Assembly (NCBI RefSeq): GCF_029168945.1
Contig: NC_083604.1
Span: 40,419,686 to 40,483,685, forward strand
DNA length: 64,000 nucleotides
Direction of reading: 5' to 3'
Source of the DNA: Cannabis sativa
Lineage: Eukaryota > Streptophyta > Magnoliopsida > Rosales > Cannabaceae
A model generated the notes under the pieces. That model was not told where the DNA came from. It searched no databases and saw only the letters and a list, made by a program, of their open reading frames with translations. Each line of letters begins with the position of its first letter. Positions within the stretch are counted from its first letter, which is position 1. Positions 1 to 11,240 of this stretch are shown here, one piece after another. Position numbers and translations under genes: made by a program.

Positions 1-747
1 GAACCGACCTTTTTTGGTGTTCTTAGCCTCCCCATTCTCATCATTAACCAAAGGCATGTCAACAACCAGTGGCTTATGGTCAGACTCCCACCAATCCAGC
101 ACTTGGATATCTGCCCCATCAAAACTCAACAACCATTCTTCATTGCATAAACCTCTATCCAGGCGCTCCATAACTGTGTTGGATTCATGTCCATTGCACC
201 ACGTAAGATCAGATTTGTTAGAGCTAAAATAAATCAATCGACAATCATCAATGACCTCCCGAAACTCTTCCATAGCCCCAGCACTACGCACCCGGCCCCC
301 AACCTTCTCAGCCAAACTAACAATTTCGTTAAAATCTCCCACACACAACCAAGGCCCATGAATTTCCCGCTTAATGTTTCGTAATAATTCCCAAGAAAAC
401 CGTCTTTGTGAAGCATCCGAATTACCGTAAAAACAAGTTAAAGACCAAGGGAGAAAATTATTACCTGCTACCCTCGCAAGAATATGTCCCACAGAACTCG
501 AGTCCACTCTAATCTGAATTCCTTCCTTCCACATCAACAATAGACCCCCACTCAGTCCCACTCTATCCACCGAATAGAAATTCTCTCCAAACTGCAATGT
601 TGCACATAAACGTTGAGCTTGATAATTAGTAAGTTTACTCTCAGCAAGAAAAACAATACTTGGATCAAACTCTTTGATATGGAATTGTAAAGCTCTCAAT
701 GTCCAAGGGTTCCTAATTCCTTGGACATTCCAGCGTAAGAGTTTCAT
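1..747 (-). CDS. LINE ORF2 protein, endonuclease domain (partial, 3' end outside window)
   Basis: About 249 codons with no stop, starting at the ATG 747-745. This is the exonuclease-endonuclease-phosphatase domain that nicks target DNA to prime reverse transcription. Visible motifs in order: RWNVQG near residue 5, the catalytic Glu in FLAESK near 39, the YGN strand near 110, GDFNEI near 143, and SDHKPL near 230. All active-site positions I can recognise are kept, so this part could still be functional. Confidence 0.8.
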   Translation of the reverse strand, partial: MKLLRWNVQGIRNPWTLRALQFHIKEFDPSIVFLAESKLTNYQAQRLCATLQFGENFYSVDRVGLSGGLLLMWKEGIQIRVDSSSVGHILARVAGNNFLPWSLTCFYGNSDASQRRFSWELLRNIKREIHGPWLCVGDFNEIVSLAEKVGGRVRSAGAMEEFREVIDDCRLIYFSSNKSDLTWCNGHESNTVMERLDRGLCNEEWLLSFDGADIQVLDWWESDHKPLVVDMPLVNDENGEAKNTKKGRF

Positions 748-1559
748 TGCGCTCGGCGGCCTTGCTGCACAAGGCTCGCCGCTTCAGTATGAGTAGATGG
801 AGATGGGAAATCAAGCTTGCTAGAAATACCCGCCCCCGACACAGTAAACGCAACTTCCTCCTCCCCGTACCTGATCTGGCTCGAAACTTTATCAACATAT
901 TGATCCTCCAAAGACCGCCCATCCCCACAAACACCACTATCAACAATCAAAGGCTTCACAGATAATCCCGTTACACCCCCTCGGTTCCCCCCCTTCGCAT
1001 GAGCTTTAGATTTAATGGAAAGCTTCTTACGCTGGCTCTGTTTACTTGAATTACCCCGGTTCACCACTTCCGTCCCCCCAAATGTAAAATTGTCAATACC
1101 TTCAATCTCTATAGATACTTGTTGGACTTGCTTCCCCTTGCTCAGCATACATTGGAGAGCTTCAGATTCCAAAGAAATATCAGATACCCCATTCTTTCTC
1201 TTTTTCTTCTCATGGTCAGAGCTCTCATTTTCCTTGGAAATATTCTGTGAAGTGCCTTGAATTGGGCCTACTGCTTTAATCTCCCCCATTAGCTTTATTA
1301 AGTCTTGGTCCAGCTTCATGGACTCTCAAATCAGGCCCAATCGTATTATGTAAGCCCAACCCCACATTAGTACCTTGTCCTTCTTTTTGTTGCACGTGCA
1401 TCATAGACCCCCCACAACCCATAACTTTTGTAACTTCCATATCCACGATCTTTCCACCCATGTCCTCCCTTTCTCTGCTAACTGCCACTTCCTCATTGGC
1501 AACCGCTCCAGCTCCGGTATCGCCAACCGACTGACCATAGCATAAAGTTTCAACCATAG
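1..1559 (-). mobile_element. L1-type LINE, 5' part (ORF1 tail and ORF2 endonuclease), runs off the left edge
   Basis: On the minus strand an ORF2 begins at 747 (MKLLRWNVQGIRNP) and stays open to base 1. It is an apurinic-like endonuclease: the N-terminal RWN, the catalytic Glu in VFLAESK, the GDFNEI loop and the C-terminal ESDHKP motif are all present. The reverse transcriptase would lie beyond the window. Upstream, 744-1319 and 1276-1557 carry a low-complexity Lys/Ser-rich tail typical of plant LINE ORF1 linkers, in two frames, so ORF1 is frameshifted. The ORF1 stop and the ORF2 start overlap as ATGA (747-744), a layout that allows termination-reinitiation. The similarity stops at about 1559 in AT-rich DNA, so the element is 5' truncated. 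Family assignment is by motif. Confidence 0.85.
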
Positions 1560-1781
1560 CAAATACCTTTTTAATAGAAAAATTTATAACTTTATCTACT
1601 TTATAATACTTAATTACATTATATGTGCATAAAAATTTATTTACAATTTATTATATATTTTATTAACTATGAGAAACATATTCTTAATTTTATATATAAA
1701 GTATGTATGATAAAAATAAATAATAAATATATAAACATATATAAAAATAAATAATAAACATATTCTTAATTTTATTACGGC
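1560..1781. other. AT-rich spacer between two LINE pieces
   Basis: About 220 bases of A/T-rich sequence with no gene. The phrase AACATATTCTTAATTTTA occurs twice (near 1675 and 1756), so a short local duplication is present. Confidence 0.5.
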
Positions 1782-2096
1782 AAATTGCAGTTGTTACCAA
1801 TTTCATTTTGGCTACTGCTCTGTATGGAATTTGGAGAAATAGGAGTAGATGTGTGTTCAAAAACTATGCTCAATCAGCGGCCAGCATTGTTGCTGAAATA
1901 AAGAGACTGCTTCTGTATAGATTACATAGCTTTTCTAAGAGAAAGATGAGCTCTAATGATCAATTTTATTTACACAAATTATTTAGGATGTTGAGAAACT
2001 GATAGCAGGGAGTGTGTTTGCTCTTTTGCCTTTTGTTTCTGTTGTATTTTGTGTTCAGTGATTAATGAAAGTTTCTTTCTTGATAAAAAAAAAATT
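1782..2096 (+). mobile_element. LINE 3' end fragment with poly(A) tail
   Basis: The open frame 1808-2002 reads ATALYGIWRNRSRCVFKN, the motif found at the C-terminus of plant L1 ORF2 proteins after the reverse transcriptase (a W-x-x-R-N-x-x-V/I-F block). After its stop come about 80 bases of T-rich 3' UTR and an A run at 2085-2093, as expected for a LINE 3' end made by target-primed reverse transcription. It faces away from the minus-strand LINE at 1-1559. Confidence 0.65.
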
Positions 2097-2509
2097 AATG
2101 CTAACTGCCTAATCTATAACTTAAACATGTAGTCATTACAAACCTAGTCTTTTGAACTTTCAAGAGTAATGTGTAATTATTAATTTTATTTTATTAATTA
2201 AAATTTATATTGTTTCGGAAGAATGTATATGTGTATACATGTATTGTATTGTATCTTAATAAATTAATTAATTATAATTATTATTTTTTAGAGCTATTAT
2301 ACATTATTTTGTAATTTGTAATTGTATACATATGTTAAGAAGTTTTAAAAATTACAATGAAATAAAAATAGATAATATAGAATGTAGAATATAAGAATAT
2401 TAGAAATCATTGTTGATCCTAAACTATGTATGTGAATATATAATTATAAACTATATATAAATGATGTGTCAAATAATATTATTTTTTCCATTAGTTATGT
2501 GTAAATATT
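2097..2509. other. AT-rich intergenic DNA, no gene seen
   Basis: Very A/T-rich with many TATATA strings and no usable open frame. I see no terminal repeats or gene remnants. Confidence 0.5.
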
Positions 2510-2745
2510 AAGTATTTGGGGCTTTTTTATTTTTACACTTTAAAATATTTTTTTTTTGTATTTTTACGGAATTCTACATAGAAACTCCTATTGCAACTAG
2601 CGCTGCAACCTAAATTGCAACAAAAAATCGTACAGAAACTCCTATTGCAACTAGCGCTGCAACCACTTTAGAAACTCAAACCGTAAGTTTGAAAAAAAAG
2701 TTAAAAAAAAAACTAGTATATGGGATAATTCCCCTTATATAGAAA
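2510..2745 (+). repeat. Three-copy dispersed repeat, copy 1 (CTAGCGCTGCAACC family)
   Basis: A block of about 230 bases: T-rich start, the phrase GGAATTCTACATAGAAACTC, then two occurrences of CCTATTGCAACTAGCGCTGCAACC split by about 50 bases, then CCACTTTAGAAACTCAAACC and an A-rich end. Related blocks lie at 27475-27715 and 51815-52025 in the same orientation. No terminal repeats or coding potential are seen. It may be the end of a larger non-autonomous transposon. Confidence 0.7.
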
Positions 2746-2779
2746 TGAGTTTTATTGCCCATAAACTAAATTATATATA

Positions 2780-2915
2780 CATATTTTTTTAAAAAAAATC
2801 TCAATTATATGATCTATAAAATTGTTATGAATAAATAATATATTTTGTGTTTAATAAAGACTAATTATATATAGTTGTGTAAGGAATACAAATAATTTTT
2901 ATATGTTACAAATTA
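2780..2915. repeat. Host AT-rich unit flanking the copia element (left copy)
   Basis: The sequence from 2800, with AAATTGTTATGAATAAATAA and TTTAATAAAGACTAAT, recurs at about 22945-23040, right of the copia element. The right flank itself holds two related units (22795-22870 and 23045-23115). The copia element therefore landed in a short tandem repeat. Confidence 0.65.
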
Positions 2916-4075
2916 TGTTAATTCCATTTTTGGCATATTTAATTGACAAAAATATTTTATTATTTATTATTATTTTCGGCTTGAGTATTTAAAATGGTTT
3001 CTTTATTTTTTGTATTCAAACTTAGAAGGAAAGTTGTCTAGTTTTTCTATTTATAGAAGTTGTGGTAAAAATGGTAAGTTTGATTACACAATTAATTCTT
3101 ATCTAACCAGCTGATATATTCTGATCTTGTGAGAGTTTCCCAATTTCTTAGATCAAATTTCTTGAAGAGAAAACCGGAGATAAACTTTCTTTTTCTATAA
3201 AAGGAAGGCTGTACTAACTGCCCACGATTCTGTAGGTACAGAAATGGAAATTCCTGGGGTGATTGAAGATTTATTTTAGGGAAGTTTCTAGTGGGCTGGG
3301 GTCTTGTTCAGACCGTGTGTAAGCTATCAATAAGGTGTATATTGATTATAAATACACCTTATAGCAGCTAGGTTTAGTACCTCTCTTATATCTTTGAATT
3401 TCACTCATATCTTTAGAAAAAAGAGAGTCTTTATTTTGTAGAGAAGAGTTGTTCGACTCTTACTCTTTTTATTTGTAGTTTGTATTGTCTTGAGTCTGTA
3501 TTCAAGTATATAACGAAGAAGAACATCAGTGCAACCTTAGGGAGAAGGTTTTACAAAGCTTTCAGGAGATTGCTTTTCAAGTCTTGCATCGGGAGGATTC
3601 AAGCACTCAACCTTCAGGAGAAGGTTTTATAAAGCTTTCGGGAGATTGCTTTTCAAGTCTTACATCAAGAGGATTCAAGCACTCTTTAAGGTGATCGAAG
3701 GAATTTTGAGCTCTTGGAGTTTTATCAAGATCCGGTTAATAGGTGGAATACATCAAGCTTGCGGCATATAATAAGAGGGAGTTTATTTATGCATAAGTCA
3801 ATTACTTTGTATTATTGAGACTGGTCTAATGAATCTTATCTCTGCACGTGGCCCCATGGACTAGTAATAATCTGAAAGGATTGTTGAAACCACGTACAAA
3901 AACCTTGTGTGTTTTTACTTTTCTGTACTGTTTGTTTTTCTGGTTTCTTCTGGAGTTACAGAGTTGTCTTCTGTTACTATAGAAAAACTGTTTTCAGTAC
4001 TATTTTCATTATTTCGCAATTAATTAAACATTTAATTAAATAATAAAACTGGGAATATTAAAATACAGAATTTCA
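2916..4075 (+). repeat. Copia element 5' LTR
   Basis: Starts TGTTAATTCC, ends GAATTTCA, 1160 bases. TATAAATA at 3347-3354 is the likely promoter core. An internal tandem duplication of about 73 bases (about 3535-3685) repeats AGGAGATTGCTTTTCAAGTC and CAAGCACTC. It matches the 3' LTR at 21663-22797 and a third LTR at 63117. Confidence 0.92.
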
Positions 4076-4077
4076 AT

Positions 4078-4092
4078 TGGTATCAAAGCAGG
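4078..4092 (+). promoter_or_regulatory. Primer-binding site of the copia element (initiator tRNA-Met)
   Basis: TGGTATCAAAGCAGG begins two bases after the 5' LTR end. The usual plant version is TGGTATCAGAGC, so one G has become A. Confidence 0.8.
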
Positions 4093-4146
4093 TCACTAAG
4101 TTCTTAGTGAGATCTCGAATTTATTCTGTTTAATTTTTTGAGTGAG

Positions 4147-5106
4147 ATGTCTTTGTTTGCAGAAGGAAGCTCTATCTCTTGACCACCTCTGCTGAATGAA
4201 TTGAACTATCCTTATTGGAAGGTCAGGATGAGAGCATTCATCTAATCACAAGATGAGAAGGCATGGAGAGCTATACTTACAGGCTGGTCACAACCTACTG
4301 AAAGTGGTGAGGAAGGTAATACTAAGGTAAAACCTGAACTCAATTGGACTATTGAAGATGAAAAATTGTCTGGTTATAATAATAAGGCTTTACATGCTAT
4401 TTTTAATGGTGTCGGTGAAGGCTTTATGAAATTAATCTCATCTTGTGAATCTGCAAAGGAAGCGTGGGAAATCCTTCAAACTCAATTTGAAGGTACCGCT
4501 AATGTGGAAAGATCACGTTTTATCATGTTACAAACTAGATTTGATGAATTGAGAATGTCAAAAACTGAATCTTTGTCTGATTTTTATGAAAGATTATCTG
4601 ATATTTCTAATGAGTTTTTTAACCTTGGGAGAAAAATAGATGAATCTGTCTTAGTTCGGAAAAAATTTCGTGTGCTTCCTGACAGGTTTGACACAAAATT
4701 GCTAGCAATGGAAGAGGCAAAAGACTTTGGCAAAATGAAGGTTGAGCAACTCATGGGTTCTTTAAGAACTTTTGAGTTAAATCAACAGATCAAGAAAAAG
4801 AGTAAGCAAAGTTTCTTGAATGAGAAAAGCAAAGGTATTGCGTTTAATGTTTCTGAAAATATTGTTTCTGATGATGAAAATGATTATGAAATGGCCTTGT
4901 TGGCAAAAAATTTCCAAAGATACATGAAATCTGATGGAAATAAAAAGAACTTTTCAAAAACCTCAAAAGGTAACATTTCAGGTAACAATCCCTCTAAACA
5001 TTTTTCATGTAACATTAAAAAAGGTATTCAATGCAGAGAGTGTGAAGGGTATGGTCATACTCAATCAGAATGTGCGAATACTTTAAAGAAAAATAAAAAG
5101 GATTGA
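4147..5106 (+). pseudogene. Copia gag (capsid) with two nonsense codons
   Basis: An in-frame reading from ATG 4147 gives a UBN2-type gag (NYPYWKVRMRAFI, then AWRAILTGW, the FEGTANVERSRF block and LSDFYERLSDI) and ends in a CCHC zinc knuckle, CRECEGYGHTQSEC (about 5032-5073), which binds RNA in the particle. TGA at 4180-4182 and TAA at 4243-4245 break it near the start; both could be one-step changes from sense codons. The open part is 4366-5106. Confidence 0.88.
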
Positions 5107-5796
5107 ATGTTACTTGGAGTGATGATTCTGAAAGTAGTGAAGATGAAAAAGAAAAGGTTGCTCTAACAAGTGTTTAGTCAAGAAATTTGTAGGAAAAAGG
5201 AAAAACCATTTGCATGAATAATACCTTGATCGATGACAACAAGGAAGAAGCTGGATTCGAATCAGATGAGTCAGAAATTGATGAGAACAATATGGCTGAA
5301 TCTTACAAGGTAATGTTTGGTAAGTGGTTGGAAATATGTGCTAAAAATCGTTCTCTAGTTAAAGATAATAAAGACTTGTGTAACAACATTAATGAGTTGG
5401 AAGAAAAAATTAAATGTTGTGAATCTGAACTGTCTTTAAAAGAGTCTAAAATTATTTCTTTGAAAGAATGTCAAAATGTTAAATCTAGGTTCTAACATTT
5501 TTAAAAAGATTCAAAAATCTGGCCAAACTAATCATGCTGGTCTAGGTTATGTTTCTAATCAATCTGATTTCAATACCACTTTTGTTAAATCTGATATTTT
5601 TGTTTCTGGAAGAATTGTTTCTACCTCACAAGATTCTGTCACTTCAGCAAAACACTCTGTTGTTACAGAAAAGAAGCAACATGGTAAGTTTGACAATTCC
5701 AAAGGGAATGGAAGATGTTTCATCCCTATTTGCCATTTTTGTAGGATAAAAGGTCACATTCGACCTAAGTGCATCACTATGCAAACACATGTTTAA
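5107..5796 (+). pseudogene. Copia gag C-terminal coiled-coil and second zinc-knuckle region, frameshifted
   Basis: The frame at 5214-5495 encodes an acidic, Glu/Lys/Leu-rich helical stretch (NNINELEEKIKCCESEL), likely a coiled coil as in SIRE gag tails. After a frame change, 5476-5796 ends in CHFCRIKGHIRPKC, a second CCHC-like knuckle. A stop at 5104-5106 and the frame change separate it from gag. Confidence 0.7.
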
Positions 5797-5838
5797 ATCT
5801 AATTACCTTGGAAATAAACATGTTTTACAAAAACAAAA

Positions 5839-6309
5839 ATGGGTTGTCAAAAAAATAAATGCTTCGTAGGTTCATCTTGTTTTAAAACTATTGCTACTAA
5901 CATGTGGTACTTTGATAGTGGTTGTTCTAGACACATGACAGGTGAAAAAGAATATCTTGTGAACATTAGACCAATGCAGTGTGGAGAAGTTACGTGTAAT
6001 AACGGTCTTGTTGGAAAAGTCATAGGGATAGGAACTCTCAATTTTGAAGGGCTTCCTAGACTGAAGAATGTAATGTTGGTGGATGGACTAAAAGCTAATC
6101 TTCTTAGCATTAGTCAAATTTGTGATCAGGGTTATACTGTGAGTTTTGATAGTAATCATTGTTATCTGTATAATATTCTTGATGAAATTGTCTTGCAAGG
6201 GCTCAAATCTAGTGACAATTGTTATACTCTCACTAAATATGCTACTTGTCATTCTGTCATTGATAATATTATTGATTTATGGCATGAAAAACTTGGTCAT
6301 ATTAGGTAA
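5839..6309 (+). pseudogene. Copia aspartic protease and pre-integrase region
   Basis: MWYFDSGCSRHMTG carries the DSG active site of copia proteases that cut the polyprotein. It is followed by the usual LLSISQICDQGY block and LWHEKLGHI, the start of the GAG_pre-integrase HHCC zinc domain. The frame ends at TAA 6307-6309 just after the first histidines; the remainder of the zinc domain is mostly deleted before CGPYQLGKQ near 6330. Confidence 0.88.
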
Positions 6310-6383
6310 GGAATCTTTGGGAAAATGTGGACCATATCAGCTTGGTAAGCAACTGAAAAATTTCTCACAAGAGTGTTCCTGAT

Positions 6384-7274
6384 GTGAAAACTTCCAGAGT
6401 TCTCGAACTCCTACACATAGACTTAATGGGTCCAATCCAGGTTGAAAGCTTGAATGGCAAGAGGTATATTTTTGTGTGTGTTGATGATTTTGCTCGATTT
6501 TCATGGGTGGATTTTTTGAGAGAAAAATCTTATACTTTTAAAGCTTTTCAATCCTTATTAAGAGTTGAAAAAGATTATAACATTGGTAAAATTGTTCGGA
6601 TTAGGAGTGATCATAGAAAAGAATTTAAAAATACTATATATGATGAGTTTTGTAAATCTAACGGTATTTCTCATGAATTTTCTGCTCCTAACAGTCCTGA
6701 ACAAAATGGAGTGGTTGAAAAAAAGAACCGTACTCTAACAGAATTGGCTAGAGTAATGTTGAATAGCAAGAAGCTTACGAGGCGTCTTTGGGCCAAAGCA
6801 ATCAACATTGCTTGCTATACCATCAACAAAGTGTTCTTACGTCAAGGTACTCACAAAACACCATATGAAATCTGGAAAGGTAAGAAACCAAATGTAAGTC
6901 ACTTTCATGTGTTTGGATGTGTTTGTTATATTTTAAGAGATCGTGATTACATTGGAAAATTTGATGCTAAAAGTGATGAAGGTGTTTTCTTAGGATATTC
7001 CATCAATAGTAGAGCATATCGTGTGTATAACATGAGAACCCAAATTGTTATGGAATCTGCTAATGTTGTTGTTGATGATCTAAAAGATTTGTCTGAGTTT
7101 TCAACAGAAGAACAAATTGAAGACTTGTTGGAAAAGCCTGCTGCCGAGGAAAAGAAATCTGACGAAGCTACAGAAGTTGTTGTTGAGACTACAGTGCAAG
7201 ACACTATTGCTACAGAAACTTCAACAACAAAAGAATCCGAGCATTCTTCAAATTCAATCACTGATCCAATTTAG
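6384..7274 (+). pseudogene. Copia integrase core
   Basis: Inserts the cDNA into the chromosome. The DDE triad is visible: Asp in LLHIDLMGP, Asp in RIRSDHRKEF, and Glu in NGVVEKKNRT. The downstream FGCVCYILRDRDYIGKFDAKSDEG and VFLGYS blocks mark the integrase C-terminal part. An acidic, Thr/Glu-rich linker follows, then a stop at 7272-7274 that cuts it from reverse transcriptase. Confidence 0.92.
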
Positions 7275-7343
7275 AGGGAACCATCCTCCAGGGTTAAAAA
7301 GAATCATCCTTCAGTTTTCATCCTTGGAAACCTGGATGAGAGC

Positions 7344-8459
7344 ATGGTTACAAGAAGAAAATATGCTAATATAATTCAATTTTTATGTTTTATTTCTTCT
7401 TTAGAACCAAAATCTATAAAAGAAGCACTAATGGATGAAGATTGGTTTCTTGCTATGCAGGATGAGCTACATCAGTTTGTTCGAAACAAAGTTTGGAAAA
7501 TGATTCCAAGACCACCATTTGTGAACATCATTGGAACCAAGTGGATCTTCAAAAATAAGAGTGATGAGTTTGGGATTATCATTCGAAACAAGGCAAGGTT
7601 GGTTGCCCAAGGATACACTCAGGTTGAGGGTATTGCCTTTGATGAAACATTTGCTCCAATTACAAGAATGGAATCTATCATGTTACTTCTTTCCATAGCT
7701 TGCATTCTTGGTATTAAATTGTATCAAATGGATGTCAAATTTGCTTTTTTGAATGGCTTGTTGAAGGAAGAAGTGTATGAACAACCTAAAGGGTTTGAGG
7801 ATCCTCATTTTCCTGATCATGTTTATAAGCTAGATAAAGCTTTATATGGGTTGAAACAAGCACCACGTGCTTGGTATGAGCATCTAACTAAATTTTTGCT
7901 TTCTCATGATTACAAAAGAGGAAATGTTGATAAAACACTTTTCATCAAAAACATTGAAACTGATGTAATTGTTTCACAAATATATGTTAATGATATTGTG
8001 TTTGGTTCTACTTCTAACTCTGAAGTGCAGGTTTTTGTTTCTCAAATGCAAAAGGAGATTGAAATGAGCATGGTAGGTGAACTCACTTATTTTCTTGGTC
8101 TTCAAGTGAAGCAATCAGATGAGGGAACATTTGTCTCTCAAAGCAAGTATGCAAAGAACTTGGTAAAAAAGTTTGGTCTTGAGAATGCCAAACATACCAA
8201 TACTCCCATGAGCACAACATTGAAATTAACCAAAGATGAACAAGGAGTAAAGGTAGATCAAACTTTGTATCAAAGTATGATAGGTAGTTTGCTTTATCTC
8301 ACTCCTAGTCGTCCTGACATTTGCTATAGTGTTGGTGTGTGTGCACGATATCAAGGAAATCCCATGGAATCTCATCTTTCTGCTGTGAAAAGAACTATTC
8401 ACTATGTAAATAGCACTGTTGATTTTGGGATTTGGTTTTCTAAAGACACTAACTCTAAT
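7344..8459 (+). pseudogene. Copia reverse transcriptase, catalytic Asp changed, interrupted at its 3' end
   Basis: RVT_2 domain: GTKWIFKNKSDEFG, NKARLVAQGYTQ, DVKFAFLNGLL, ALYGLKQAPRAWY. The polymerase motif reads YVND instead of YVDD, replacing a metal-binding Asp by Asn, which should kill activity. It continues to SRPDICYSVGVCARYQ and into the connection to RNase H, where the solo LTR enters at 8460. The frame resumes at 10776. Confidence 0.93.
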
Positions 8460-8970
8460 TGTAACACCCTAACTAGCATAGGCGTATTACGTGATTTTTA
8501 AACGTACTGTGCAGCTCGATGCTAATCACCGAGGTTTGTGGAAATCGTGATTAATTCAAATTTTTCCTTTTTAATTAAACTTATAAAATACTTCATACAA
8601 AATACTTTGGGATCCCATTTACAAAATGCTTTACAAAAAGTTTACTGTCTAATACAAAATACTTGTCGCCTAGCGACTAATTACAAAAGCACTGTTGTCC
8701 CGAGGATCGTACGCTCCAGGCCTAACCGCCCCAACATGTACAATCTTCATCGGCTCGTCCTCACGGTTCCTCAGCCTTGGCCTTGCCCTTACCTACACAT
8801 AAACATAGCACTGTGAGTCGACAGACTCAGTAAGAAAAGCATAAATCATAAAACATACATAAATCCCGGGTTATGATCAGACGCCCATACCCCTGACCAT
8901 AACCCTAACTGTCGTGTCCCACACGATACTAAGTCCCGAATATTCGTACGACGGTACTATTGACAAAGTA

Positions 8971-9215
8971 ACAGCCTATACTCGGTACACTGGTCATACT
9001 CCAGCTGCTAGTCATACTCTAGCTCTACCGATGTGTTACAGTATCAGCCTATACTCGGTTCACTGGTCATACTCCAGCTGCTAGTCATACTCTAGCCTAA
9101 CCGATGTGATACAGTCAAACAGTACAGTACCACCAACCCTAGTATCAGCCTATACTCGGTTCACTGGTCATACTCCAGCTGCTAGTCATACTCTAGCCTA
9201 ACCGATGTGATATGG
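8971..9215. repeat. Tandem repeat in the solo LTR (3 units of about 70 bp)
   Basis: Units start near 8971, 9043 and 9141, each with CAGCCTATACTCGGT, CACTGGTCATACTCCAGCTG, CTAGTCATACTCTAG and ACCGATGTG. Units 2 and 3 are almost identical and separated by about 30 extra bases. Confidence 0.9.
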
Positions 9216-10228
9216 TCGGATGGTACGAAGCTAACATACATTTCCAATGTAATCTAACAGGCTTCCTAACATGCACGCTAAACATGTAATACATATGCAT
9301 ACTGTTATACTAATCTTATCTCAATTCTGAATTCAGGTGTGCCGGCCAACCTGAGTGGAACGAACTGCACGGCGGTTTACAGGCTCCTAAACCATAACAA
9401 TCACAACACTAGTTAAGTGATACGCTGAATCACTTCCCGGGGACTTAAACTAGAAACTAGAAGTTTCCCTATCGATAAAAAACATGGCAATACCCTAAAC
9501 AACATAAAAACGAGAAAAACTAGGGTTTTTGAAAATCCCCCAACCGGCAGACCGGTTCTGCAACCGGAATTTCGGTTCTTGGAATTCCTGAACCCCATCC
9601 GGAATTCTGGTTGCACATCTGGAATTCCGGTTCCTCGCAGGAATCAATCAAAAATTCATAACTCACTCCAATCAAACCCGATTCATACCAAACCTTCCAG
9701 ACCTGTTCTAAATACCCCAAAGAACATAACCAAAGCAATAGAACCAAGCTTCAAGCACAGAAACACATTTCACCATTGGAGGTTCAAGATTGAGTTCAAA
9801 AACTCAAAACTTGACTAAACCTCCAAACAGCCACTAAATCATGCATAACTCAACCTATTTCAACATAATTTAACACCAGAAAATACTACTCAACAATAGC
9901 AGCAACCACAGCAACGAAAATCATCAATTTACTTTGAAAACCATAGCTTTTGAACCAAAATTCTCAAACTTGAACAAAGGTAACAAGCATGCATTAAAAC
10001 CTATCTAATCTCACTTAATTCAACATTTTAATCACAAAAACAACAACAACAACAACTAACAGCAGCAACAACACCAAAAACATACATGCAACCATCATCT
10101 TTTCATAATTTTTCAACAAACTTTAAGAGGAAAGGATTAGGAGCTAACCTAGCTTGATTAGAACACCAAGAAGAGTTTGAATTCACAAGAAAACTCCAAT
10201 AATCCTTGCTGCTCAAGGAGGGCCGAAA

Positions 10229-10230
<2 letters not shown>

Positions 10231-10268
<38 letters not shown>
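10231..10268. repeat. (AG)19 microsatellite
   Basis: Uninterrupted AG dinucleotides for 38 bases inside the solo LTR. Pure runs of this length are usually length-variable between individuals. Confidence 0.97.
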
Positions 10269-10272
<4 letters not shown>

Positions 10273-10775
10273 AGAGAAAATGCTTGAAAATAATTTGGTT
10301 TTTCCTTACTTTAGATTTTTGATAAAATGATAAGAATGAATAGATTACAAACTATATTCAGCCTATTATCACATAAAAAATCAGCTTATTAATTTAAAAT
10401 AAAGTCCACTAAAGGACAAAATATCAATGGGGCAAAATGACCATTTTGCCCCTCCACACTAAAATAACATAAAGGGCACTAAAGGGTATTTTGGGAAATT
10501 CTAAATTCCCGACCACTCCCGATATTTCTAATGTCTAATAAATCGTCCCAATATACTAACATGCTAAGTTGTGATTCTACTGAGCCAAACACCGAGTTCC
10601 ATGTTGTCGGCACCGAAAATGCAAAATTATGAAATTCACAATATGACATAAAATGCATTTCAGAATTCAATAATAACAGCATAAATAATTATTTAAATAT
10701 CTATAAATAATTTTCCATAATTAAACATAATTAACTGCTAATTTCCAAATTAAACCAAGCGGTCTTTACACTAAT

Positions 10776-11240
10776 CTTGTTTACTTTAGTGATGCTAATT
10801 GGGCAGGTAATGCAGATGATAGAAAAAACACTATTGGTGGATGTTCCTATCTTGGAAACAATCTTGTTTCATGGCACAGTAAGAAGCATAACTCAATCTC
10901 TCTGTCCACTGTAGAGGCTGAGTACATTGATGCGGGTAGTTGTTGCACCCAATCGTTATGGATCAAACAAAGGATGGCAGATTATGGGTTTGATTTGAAA
11001 ACTTTAACTATTTTTTGTGATAACATTAGTGCTATAAACATTTCAAAAAATCTTGTTCAACACTCACGCACAAAGCACATAGACATTCGTCATCACTTTA
11101 TTAGAGAGCTTGTGGAAAATAAAACTCTTGTCTTAGACTATGTTGAAACTAGCAAGCAAATAGTAGATATTTTTACTAAAGCTCTTGACTCGGTCCGGTT
11201 TATCTCTCTAAGGAAATCCTTAGGGATTTGTACTGTTTAA
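10776..11240 (+). pseudogene. Copia RNase H, 3' portion after the solo LTR
   Basis: Reads FSDANWAGNADDRKNTIGG, then SLSTVEAEYIDAG, the DNISAINISKN metal-binding Asp, SRTKHIDIRHHFIREL, and ends DIFTKALDSVRF ... GICTV with TAA. It degrades the RNA template strand. The whole stretch from 10776 to the stop is open, so only the solo LTR splits this domain. Confidence 0.92.

Larger units (their letters stand above)
8460..10770 (+). mobile_element. Solo LTR (2311 bp) inserted in copia RNase H
   Basis: Starts TGTAACACCC, ends GGTCTTTACA (TG...CA), and is flanked by the five-base duplication CTAAT (8455-8459 and 10771-10775). No gag or pol lies inside, so two LTRs of an unidentified element recombined to leave one. 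Length and composition suggest a Ty3/gypsy family with long LTRs; orientation is taken from the TG...CA ends only. Inside lie three copies of a 70-base repeat and an AG microsatellite. Confidence 0.9.

Noticed and set aside
8971..9215. Three evenly similar units, considered as a satellite or CRISPR-like array
   Set aside because: Unit order and position inside a solo LTR show a local LTR tandem duplication.
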